A stretch of DNA of 40,950 nucleotides from the NCBI GenBank assembly GCA_011053095.1, contig DRHS01000150.1:1-40950 (forward strand), read 5' to 3'. This document shows, in pieces, positions 23,528-30,605 of the stretch. Both the position numbers and the translations under genes were made by a program. Each line of letters starts with the position of its first letter. The stretch's first letter is position 1. The DNA comes from Bacteroides sp. (GTDB taxonomy: Bacteria; Bacteroidota; Bacteroidia; Bacteroidales; SM23-62). The notes under the pieces were generated by a model, which saw only the letters and a program-made list of their open reading frames with translations, did not search any database and was not told the DNA's origin.

Positions 23528-24628
23528 ATGGTCCAAAAGAAGAAGGAAAAGAAAACCATGAACGTCAAGAAAGGCGTCGAACCACCGGGAGCCATCCATC
23601 CGGATGCACTTCAAAAATTCAAAAAGCATCGGAAGCGGATTTTGGAGGCGGAGGATTATATTAAGGGAATATCGTCGGGAGACCGTACTTTACTAAGCCA
23701 GGCAATCACAATTATTGAATCCTCCAATCCTGCACACCAGGAGCTGGCCAGGGATATTATACGGGGTTGTCTCCCGTATTCCGGCAAGTCAATAAGAATT
23801 GGAATCACCGGGGTGCCGGGGGTAGGCAAGAGCAGCTTTATTGAAGCACTCGGAACCCGCATCACTTCTGCCGGGAAGCGTCTTGCTGTACTTGCAATAG
23901 ATCCTTCCAGTGAGCGTTCCGGGGGCAGCATCCTTGGTGATAAAACACGAATGGAAGATCTTTCATCTGATCCGGATGCCTTTATACGTCCTTCCCCTTC
24001 CAGTGGGACACTAGGAGGTGTGGCAAGGAAAACAAGGGAATCTGTTATTCTATGCGAGGCCTGTGGATTTGAAGTCCTTTTCATCGAAACTGTAGGAGTC
24101 GGCCAATCAGAAACAGCAGTCCATTCAATGGTAGATTTCTTTCTTCTCCTCATGCTTGCAGGGGCGGGAGATGAACTGCAGGGGATCAAGCGGGGGATAA
24201 TGGAGATGGCTGATGTAATAGCTATCACAAAATCCGATGGAAACAACCGTCAAAAGGCTGAACGAGCTGTCAGGGAGTATAAAAATGCCCTGCATCTTTT
24301 CCCTCCCTCAGAGTCCGGGTGGACCCCGGATGTGCTGACATGCTCTGCCCTGAAAGGCGAAGGGTTGGATGAGATCTGGGATACAATAGAGAAATACCTT
24401 TTGTTTACCAGGGATAATGGCTTTTTCGACGGCAATCGGAGCCGGCAGGCGAGGTATTGGATGTATGAATTCATTAATGATTCACTGCGCTCTGACTTCT
24501 ATACACAAACAGGAATTAAAAAGCAATTGCAAATTCTTGAAGCTGAAGTTCTTTCCGGCGATAAAAGCTCCTTCCATGCTGCTATGGAAATCCTTGAAAT
24601 GTACAGGAGGGGGAATGCCTCTATTTAG
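23528..24628 (+). CDS. meaB: Methylmalonyl-CoA mutase-associated GTPase MeaB
   Basis: MeaB is a GTPase of the G3E family that loads and protects the cobalamin-dependent methylmalonyl-CoA mutase. The 366-residue protein has the P-loop GVPGVGKS at residues 95-102, the switch regions with DPSSERSGGSILGDKTRMEDL, the Walker B region IETVGVGQSE, the guanine-specificity motif ITKSDG, and a C-terminal dimerisation arm. The alternative name ArgK reflects an older misassignment. The mutase genes are not in the window. The start at 23528 gives a Lys-rich N-terminus (MVQKKKEKK). A second ATG eleven codons in (23558) would also be possible. The gene is followed by the TlpA-like gene, which has its own promoter-like sequence. 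Confidence 0.95.
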   Translation: MVQKKKEKKTMNVKKGVEPPGAIHPDALQKFKKHRKRILEAEDYIKGISSGDRTLLSQAITIIESSNPAHQELARDIIRGCLPYSGKSIRIGITGVPGVGKSSFIEALGTRITSAGKRLAVLAIDPSSERSGGSILGDKTRMEDLSSDPDAFIRPSPSSGTLGGVARKTRESVILCEACGFEVLFIETVGVGQSETAVHSMVDFFLLLMLAGAGDELQGIKRGIMEMADVIAITKSDGNNRQKAERAVREYKNALHLFPPSESGWTPDVLTCSALKGEGLDEIWDTIEKYLLFTRDNGFFDGNRSRQARYWMYEFINDSLRSDFYTQTGIKKQLQILEAEVLSGDKSSFHAAMEILEMYRRGNASI

Positions 24629-24656
24629 ACTCCGTCCACTTTGACAAAGCTCATCT

Positions 24657-24684
24657 TTTGTTCCGGTTTTTTGCATTATGTTTG
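24657..24684 (+). promoter_or_regulatory. Putative promoter of the TlpA-like gene (TTTG ... TATGTTTG)
   Basis: TATGTTTG (24677-24684) fits TAnnTTTG and TTTG (24657-24660) lies 16 bases upstream as a possible -33 element. The leader would be about 20 bases. Confidence 0.5.
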
Positions 24685-24711
24685 TGCCATTAAAAATAAA
24701 ACCGGTATAAA

Positions 24712-25806
24712 ATGAATAAAGTAATTGTCTTTCTGTCAGCATTATTCCTTCTTTCCGCATGTGGATCACAAAGTGGCTACAAACTGAAAGGAACAATCGA
24801 AGGGGCTGCCGATGTAACTGTTTACCTTCAGCAGAGGATAGATAAAGAATATGTTTCCATAGATTCCGTCATCACTGTGGACGGGACATTTGAATTTAGC
24901 GGCAAAGTAGAAATCCCCGATGTGTATTACATCAGCATCCCCGACAAAAGGGGCAATGCAATGTTTTTTCTTGAAAATTCCAGTATTTACCTGACAGCCC
25001 ATGCCGATACTCTCTGGACACCGGATATTAAAGGCTCAGCTGTTCATGATGAATACCTTGCATATGAGGAGTCTATAGATGCAATATATGATAAGCTAAA
25101 TGCCTTATGGGAAGAATTCAAGGCTGCAGAAATGGCCGGAGATACTGCTATCGCTTCGGAGCTTGAATCTACAATGGATGATATCTATGAGGGTATCGAA
25201 GAACGCCAGAAAACCTTTATTGATGAGAATTCTTCTTCGTTTGTAGCACCTTTTATAGTACAATCCCTGCATTACGGGAAAGAAGCCGATGAAATTCAGG
25301 AGATGCTGAATAAGCTTGATCCCGCTCTCGAAGCAACGACCCTTGTGTCTTCAATGAGAAAAAGGGTTGAAGTACTTAAAATGGTTGCAATCGGAGAAAT
25401 AGCTCCTGATTTTATTCAGGCAGACCCCGAAGGGAATCCTGTTCAGCTAATCTCACTTCGCGGCAATTACCTGCTGATTGATTTCTGGGCTGCATGGTGT
25501 GGACCCTGTCGCAGGGAAAATCCCAACATTGTAGCCGCATATCAGAAATATCATGAAAAAGGATTTGATGTCCTCGGTGTTTCCCTTGACAACTCAAAGG
25601 AAGACTGGTTAAAGGCGATTCAGGATGACAATCTGACCTGGAACCACGTTTCGGATGTAAAAGGGTGGTCAAATGAAGCTGCGCAGATGTACGGAATCAG
25701 TTCGATTCCCAGCAGCCTGCTTATCGATCCGGATGGTAAGATCATTGCCAAGAACCTGAGAGGTGAAGATCTTCATGCCGAACTCGAAAAACTCCTTGCA
25801 CCCTGA
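24712..25806 (+). CDS. TlpA-like thiol-disulfide lipoprotein with DUF4369 domain
   Basis: The 364-residue protein carries a lipoprotein signal with lipobox LLSAC (Cys17). Next is an N-terminal DUF4369-type beta domain (about 22-110: YKLKGTIEGAADVTVYLQQ), a helical linker (about 110-225), and a C-terminal AhpC/TSA-type thioredoxin domain from about 228. That domain has the active site WCGPC at residues 262-266 and the cis-Pro region ISSIPSSLLIDPDGK. It would reduce disulfides or isomerise cysteines in the periplasm while anchored to a membrane. Its partner is unknown. The family is common in Bacteroidota, where these proteins may supply reductant for cytochrome maturation or redox stress. The gene is followed by a good terminator. 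Confidence 0.93.
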   Translation: MNKVIVFLSALFLLSACGSQSGYKLKGTIEGAADVTVYLQQRIDKEYVSIDSVITVDGTFEFSGKVEIPDVYYISIPDKRGNAMFFLENSSIYLTAHADTLWTPDIKGSAVHDEYLAYEESIDAIYDKLNALWEEFKAAEMAGDTAIASELESTMDDIYEGIEERQKTFIDENSSSFVAPFIVQSLHYGKEADEIQEMLNKLDPALEATTLVSSMRKRVEVLKMVAIGEIAPDFIQADPEGNPVQLISLRGNYLLIDFWAAWCGPCRRENPNIVAAYQKYHEKGFDVLGVSLDNSKEDWLKAIQDDNLTWNHVSDVKGWSNEAAQMYGISSIPSSLLIDPDGKIIAKNLRGEDLHAELEKLLAP

Positions 25807-25834
25807 TCCTCCCATTATATTAAAAATATTTAAG

Positions 25835-25863
25835 TGCCTTCAGTTCCCCGGAGGCATTTTTTT
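25835..25863 (+). terminator. Rho-independent terminator after the TlpA-like gene
   Basis: TGCCTTC (25835-25841) pairs with GGAGGCA (25850-25856) with one G-U pair, around an 8-base loop. It is followed by a run of seven T. Confidence 0.8.
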
Positions 25864-25980
25864 ATATACAATGGTATTGAATACCGGTTCACTCCAGGGA
25901 ATTCACAGTTCATTACATTCTATTTTTAATATAGTGGGAGAGATCTAATATTTGCAGTGTCAATTATAAAAACGCAAGCA

Positions 25981-27675
25981 ATGAAAAAAACAGTCCTCAT
26001 TATAATCAGCATAAGCATGATCCTCACTCCAGTGGGATCATTTGCCTCAAGTACAACGCTTGATATCAGTTCCTGGCTTCCAGCGCACAGAGAAGATTCC
26101 GGTACGGATGTATACCAGGCCTATCGAGCAAACAGCAGCGAACACTATCGCTCTGCCAGTCCCTTTAATTCCATGGATGTTAAATATGACGGGGTTGTCC
26201 GTGTCAGTGATGACGACCGTTCAATAAAAAGCATTAGTCCGGGTGGATATGTGAAGATCAGTGTACGTACATTTGGGAACAGTCGTGAATTGCTCGTAAA
26301 CAGTAATTCCCAGGGGAAACTGAGCTATGAGTTTTACGAGGGACGTAAAGAGATCCCATATGAGCCGGAAGGACGCAGGTGGCTGGAAGATGTTTTACTC
26401 GATGTTGTAAGGTCAACGGGTCTTGATGCAGAAGGCCGTACAGCAAGAATCTACTCCAAAGGGGGACTCGACGATGTGCTGGATGAAATCACCCATGTTA
26501 GCAGTAACAGTGCCAAATCAAAATATTTCAGTACCCTGCTAGACAATCAGAAACTGTCAAATAAAGAATTAGCCGATGTAGTTTTTGCAATTGCAGGTAA
26601 AATGACGTCCAACACCGAGCGGGGCAGGATATTCCGTAAATACAACAGTTATTTCCTTCAGGAACCTGAAGTGGCAGCGGCTTACTTTTCCGCACTTTCT
26701 AAAATCACATCCGATACTGAAAAGGGAAGGATCTACCGGGATATTGACCAGTCCCTTGATTTTAACAATATTCAACTCGCAGAGGCATACTTTTCCGGTA
26801 TTAACCGTATAAACAGCAACACGGAAAAGAGTTCAGTCCTCCGCCACACCATCGAAAACCAGGATCTGCCGGTGCATGCTCAGGCAGCTTTACTACGATC
26901 CGTATCCAGAATAACCAGCAGTACCGAGGCCGGCAGGGTTTTGCGTTCATTGGGAGAACTCGATTTTACCCACCCCATGATCCAGGAGACCTATTTTATT
27001 GCAGTTGATAATATAAGCAGCGCTACTGAAACCGGTTCAGCTCTCCGTGATGTATTGACAAAAAATTCACTGGAGGGCCCGGCCATGATCGCTTATTTAA
27101 GCAGTACACGTAAAATAAGTTCGAGTACACAGATCAGCCATGTAATACGTTCGATTAAGATAATAGACCTGGATGATGCCGGGATAAGGGAGGCCTATTT
27201 CAACGTTATACGGCTTACTTCAAGTACGACGGAGGCCGGAAGAATGCTAAGGTATACCCTTGAAACACACTCACTTAAGCAACATTCCCTGATAAATTTG
27301 TGCGAAACTAACCGGAGGATAAGTTCAAATACAGAAGTCAGCTCTGTACTTCGTGCATCCATTCCATACCTGATCTATGAAGAGCCCGTGCTGGATGCAT
27401 TCTTCTCCTGCACCAATGTACTCTCAAGTTCCACCGAACATGGCAGGGTGCTCCGGGAGTTAGCGAAAGTTCAGGATCTTGATCGTCAGGCGGTCTCCGG
27501 GATAATGCATTCTGCAACTAAGATATCATCAAGCACCGAAAAGGGTTCTGTGTTGAGAGCTGTGGCCCCTATGATTGAGGATGGTGACCGGGAAATGAAA
27601 GATCTTTTTATGGAGACAGCCCGTACCCTCAGTTCCGACTCAGAATACAGGCGTGTAATGGATGCAATTATGTGA
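25981..27675 (+). CDS. Secreted alpha-solenoid protein with about eleven 34-residue repeats
   Basis: The 564-residue protein has a signal peptide (MKKTVLIIISISMILTPVGSFA). An N-terminal domain (about 65-170) contains VRVSDDDRSIKSISPGGYVKI, RRWLEDVLLDVVRSTGLDAEGR and GGLDDVLDEI. I recall a similar domain in uncharacterised proteins and near M56/BlaR-type regulators. From residue 171 to the end are eleven full and one partial repeats of 34-35 residues, consensus xxISSSTExGxVLR, then about 20 variable residues with AYF near the end. They look like paired helices of an alpha-solenoid, as in TPR-like repeats, which often bind peptides or proteins. The start chosen is the ATG at 25981. A GTG at 25957 gives a longer N-terminus that would weaken the signal peptide. 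It heads a probable operon with the two LytS-like genes and the LytTR regulator. Confidence 0.85.
   Translation: MKKTVLIIISISMILTPVGSFASSTTLDISSWLPAHREDSGTDVYQAYRANSSEHYRSASPFNSMDVKYDGVVRVSDDDRSIKSISPGGYVKISVRTFGNSRELLVNSNSQGKLSYEFYEGRKEIPYEPEGRRWLEDVLLDVVRSTGLDAEGRTARIYSKGGLDDVLDEITHVSSNSAKSKYFSTLLDNQKLSNKELADVVFAIAGKMTSNTERGRIFRKYNSYFLQEPEVAAAYFSALSKITSDTEKGRIYRDIDQSLDFNNIQLAEAYFSGINRINSNTEKSSVLRHTIENQDLPVHAQAALLRSVSRITSSTEAGRVLRSLGELDFTHPMIQETYFIAVDNISSATETGSALRDVLTKNSLEGPAMIAYLSSTRKISSSTQISHVIRSIKIIDLDDAGIREAYFNVIRLTSSTTEAGRMLRYTLETHSLKQHSLINLCETNRRISSNTEVSSVLRASIPYLIYEEPVLDAFFSCTNVLSSSTEHGRVLRELAKVQDLDRQAVSGIMHSATKISSSTEKGSVLRAVAPMIEDGDREMKDLFMETARTLSSDSEYRRVMDAIM
26491..27672 (+). repeat. 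Eleven-plus tandem 34-codon repeats in the solenoid gene
   Basis: The repeats are diverged at DNA level but share the core I/L-T/S-S-x-T/S-E-x-G-x-V-L-R. Period is 34-35 codons. The last unit is cut short at SSDSEYRRVMDAIM by the stop codon. Confidence 0.85.
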
Positions 27676-27703
27676 TACTCCCTTAAAACTGTATTTTTGA
27701 ACT

Positions 27704-28804
27704 ATGAAGAGCAGGGTTGCCATACAGATCTTGATAATAGGCTCCATGTATGCGGTTCTGTACTTCGCCTATACAGTTTTCAGCCTGCAGGGTTCCCTGC
27801 AGGGTATCTTTTTACGATGGACTTCTTTTGTTCTTATCCAGGTATCAGCAATTCTTTGTGGTTTCGCTCTCCACTTTTTAATCGGACGAGCACGAAATTA
27901 CCTCAGGGAGAGATCTGGCAGGTCCATTCCATTACTGATTACCGGATCGCTGACACTTCTCTGCATTTTAGTGTTTACAGTACTTGGTGCCGTTATCTAT
28001 AAATATCTTTTCTCCCCCAATATGCCTTTGGAGGAAATAAATGAATTGTATCCCGGTTTTACTGTACAGATCCTGATTATCAGTGTATTCACGGGGATTG
28101 TGCTGTCAGTTGTTGACCATAACCTTGATTCTTTCAGGCATCTGCAAGAAATACATCTCACTACAAAAAAACTTCAGACCCAGCAGGTAAACCTCAGGTT
28201 TGATTCACTCAGGAGCCAGATCTCTCCGCATTTCCTTTTCAATTCCCTGAATACGATCTCCTCATTGATATACAGGGATGTGCAAATTGCTGAACGATTT
28301 ATCAGAAACCTTGCAAGCGTTTATCAAAGCGTACTCCGGAATTTTGAGAATCCCCTGGTGTCATTGAGGACAGAACTTGAACTTGTTGAGAATTACAGTT
28401 TCCTGATGCAGGTGCGGTTCGAGGATGCACTCTCGGTTGAGATTGACCTGCCGGATGACCTTGATTCATTCCTTGTTCCACCGTTGAGCGTTCAAATGCT
28501 ATTGGAAAATGCCATTAAGCACAATCATATGTCTCAGGAAATCCCACTGAAGGTCAGTATTACCACAGAGGACAATTACCTGGTTGTCAGGAACAATTTT
28601 ATCGGTGATCCCGGACATGTAAAACTTGGAGAAGATCTTTATAAAACACCTGGAGACTCAGGATCACCGGGTATAGGCCTCGAGAATATAAAGAATCGCT
28701 ACCGGATTCTGATCAATAAACCTGTCCTAATCAACAAGGATGAAAACTTCACAGTATCCATTCCACTGATCCACGACGATGAAACAGAGATGGTATATAG
28801 ATAG
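27704..28804 (+). CDS. LytS-type membrane sensor histidine kinase
   Basis: The 366-residue protein has about four hydrophobic segments in residues 5-140. A signalling helix and the histidine kinase core of the LytS/HPK8 class follow. The phospho-accepting box is SQISPHFLFNSLNTISSLI with His176. The N box is LLENAIKHN and the G box is GIGLENIKNRY, so all elements for autophosphorylation are present. It should phosphorylate the LytTR regulator encoded two genes downstream. It starts 28 bases after the solenoid gene stop, and its own stop overlaps the start of the next gene by 26 bases, so the three-to-four gene run is likely one transcript with translational coupling. No ligand-binding extracytoplasmic domain is evident, so the input may come from a partner. 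Confidence 0.93.
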   Translation: MKSRVAIQILIIGSMYAVLYFAYTVFSLQGSLQGIFLRWTSFVLIQVSAILCGFALHFLIGRARNYLRERSGRSIPLLITGSLTLLCILVFTVLGAVIYKYLFSPNMPLEEINELYPGFTVQILIISVFTGIVLSVVDHNLDSFRHLQEIHLTTKKLQTQQVNLRFDSLRSQISPHFLFNSLNTISSLIYRDVQIAERFIRNLASVYQSVLRNFENPLVSLRTELELVENYSFLMQVRFEDALSVEIDLPDDLDSFLVPPLSVQMLLENAIKHNHMSQEIPLKVSITTEDNYLVVRNNFIGDPGHVKLGEDLYKTPGDSGSPGIGLENIKNRYRILINKPVLINKDENFTVSIPLIHDDETEMVYR

Positions 28805-29813
28805 AATCTCCTTCAGGATAGTCTTTCCTGCAATAGCGGGTATTGTGCTTTACCTTGCCATGCTGATGGTCTTCGGAAACCTGGAGAACCTTTCCGGGAC
28901 ATTCTTTAGCCAGGAGGCTCTTTTCCTTGTGATCCTTTCATACATTAACCATGAATGGGCCATCCTTATGCTTGGTCGCAAGAAGAGCCAGGAGGCCCTT
29001 GGAACAGGAATATTTCATCAAAGACTGATCTATTTTCTCATCTTGCTGATGGGCACAGCTCTGATCAGCACAGGGATCATACTTGTATATTTTATTTTTA
29101 TTCTTCGTTACTACCATTTTATAACGGAACTGATGACAATAACTATCCTTATGGTCATCTTCCAGCTTCTTGTCCATATCTACTATACAGGCATGATGAA
29201 TATACGCCGGTATCACAAGCTCTCCATTGAGAAAGAAGAGATCCAGGGCCGGCAGCTCGAGCTTGAACTCGAGAGTTTTAAATCTGAAATGAACCCGGAT
29301 TTGCTTATGGAGTGCCTGGAGAATCTTCTTACTTTGATTAATATAGATATCAGGGAATCTGATAATTACATACAGGCCCTTTCAAATCAATACAGGTATA
29401 TGCTGGATAGCCGTAAAAAAGATTTTGTTATGCTGGATGAGGAATTCGAAGCGGGCAGGGAACTTGTATATCTGCTGAATGATGCTGGGGAAACCAGGAT
29501 ACAACTTGAATATAACAGGGTTAACGGGGATGTTCCCCTCATTCCCGGCACCCTCAATAGCATCATATACAATGTTGAGAGTACCATGATTCTGAATTCA
29601 CTGAGTCCCCTGTCGCTTAAGCTTTCGCTGGATAAGGACGGGGATATCATTCTCAGCCATCCTGACCGGCCAAGGCTTGTTCCGGGGCAAACTATTAATA
29701 TGGGAAAGCTTAATCATTCTTATATGCACTTTACCAACCGGGGAATAGACCGCAGGGAGACAAAATCAGGAATTGAATGGGTAATTCCCAGACTCCCCAA
29801 AATAGTAGAATAA
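28779..29813 (+). CDS. Degenerate LytS-like membrane protein (pseudokinase)
   Basis: The 344-residue protein repeats the architecture of the preceding kinase: about four hydrophobic segments (to about residue 140), a connecting helix, and a core aligned with the LytS kinase core. The phospho-acceptor box reads FKSEMNPDLLMECLENLLTLI, so the His is replaced by Asp174 and PHFLFNSLN is lost. The N box is also not recognisable (IIYNVESTMILNSL), and no GxGLxNI G box is seen. It should therefore be catalytically dead and act as a partner or regulator of the active kinase, a role known for pseudokinases in general but unproven here. It overlaps the upstream kinase gene by 26 bases and ends 13 bases before the response regulator. 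Confidence 0.85.
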   Translation: MKQRWYIDRISFRIVFPAIAGIVLYLAMLMVFGNLENLSGTFFSQEALFLVILSYINHEWAILMLGRKKSQEALGTGIFHQRLIYFLILLMGTALISTGIILVYFIFILRYYHFITELMTITILMVIFQLLVHIYYTGMMNIRRYHKLSIEKEEIQGRQLELELESFKSEMNPDLLMECLENLLTLINIDIRESDNYIQALSNQYRYMLDSRKKDFVMLDEEFEAGRELVYLLNDAGETRIQLEYNRVNGDVPLIPGTLNSIIYNVESTMILNSLSPLSLKLSLDKDGDIILSHPDRPRLVPGQTINMGKLNHSYMHFTNRGIDRRETKSGIEWVIPRLPKIVE

Positions 29814-29826
29814 ATAAACCAATATT

Positions 29827-30600
29827 GTGAAAGTTGTAATTGTTGAAGATGAAAGACCGGCTGCTGAAAGGCTGGAGATGTTACTGAAAAGGGTACACCC
29901 TGATTCGCAGGTAATTAAGGTACTGGACTCTGTAAAGGGAAGTGTCGAATGGTTCAGGGAAAACCCGGGCTCAGCCGACCTGGTTTTTATGGATATCAAA
30001 CTAACAGATGGACTCAGTTTTGAGATTTTTAAAGAGGTTCGCATAAATCAGCCGATGATCTTTACCACCGCATACAATGAATATGCGCTCGAGGCCTTCA
30101 GAGTGAATTCGATAGACTACCTTCTGAAACCCGTTTCAGTGGAGGAACTTGACCGAAGTCTTAATAAATTATCCAGCCTCAGGGAGAATCTGATGGAAGG
30201 ACATCACAGGATTGAATTTGAGGAACTGGCCCGTGTCCTGGGAAAGCTTCAGAAATCTTATAAAAGCAGGTTCATGGTCAAGGTTGGCGATCATATTCGT
30301 TCCATTGCAGTCGAAAACATCCTTCTCTTTTTTGCCGACGGAAGGGTCGTATATGTATTGACCGATCAGGGCAGGGAGTACATTGTTGATTTTAAAATGG
30401 AGGAGCTTGATGAAGTTCTTGATCCGGAGATATTTTTCAGGTTCAGCCGGAGTTACTCAGTCAATATCAATGCTATACGGGATGTCATTATCCATTCCAA
30501 CAGTCGTCTGAAAATTTTACTGAACAGGGAGTTTGAAAGAGAAATGATTGTAAGCCGGGAGAAAGTGAACCCGTTTAAGATGTGGTTCGGGATGAGATAG
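29827..30600 (+). CDS. LytTR-family response regulator
   Basis: The 257-residue protein starts at a GTG (29827) with KVVIVEDERPAAERL. It has a receiver domain (1 to about 125) with acidic pocket ED, phospho-acceptor Asp56 in DLVFMDIKLTDG, the conserved Thr in TTAYNEYALEAF, and Lys in YLLKPVS. The C-terminal LytTR domain (about 155-257) contains FMVKVGDHIRSIAVENILLFFADGRVVYV and FFRFSRSYSVNINAI, a beta-sheet DNA-binding fold distinct from HTH. LytTR regulators usually bind short direct repeats upstream of target genes. It belongs to the solenoid-kinase-pseudokinase cluster. Its stop lies only 5 bases from the convergent TPR-SpoIIE gene. Targets are unknown, possibly surface or cell-envelope genes. 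Confidence 0.94.
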   Translation: MKVVIVEDERPAAERLEMLLKRVHPDSQVIKVLDSVKGSVEWFRENPGSADLVFMDIKLTDGLSFEIFKEVRINQPMIFTTAYNEYALEAFRVNSIDYLLKPVSVEELDRSLNKLSSLRENLMEGHHRIEFEELARVLGKLQKSYKSRFMVKVGDHIRSIAVENILLFFADGRVVYVLTDQGREYIVDFKMEELDEVLDPEIFFRFSRSYSVNINAIRDVIIHSNSRLKILLNREFEREMIVSREKVNPFKMWFGMR

Positions 30601-30605
30601 TAAAT

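Noticed and set aside
23656-24246. A 196-codon frame opposite to meaB
   Set aside because: Shadow of meaB with Ser/Arg/Pro-rich translation and no recognisable domain.
25957-25980. Upstream GTG start of the solenoid gene
   Set aside because: It would add eight residues before the signal peptide. The ATG at 25981 gives the canonical basic-hydrophobic signal.
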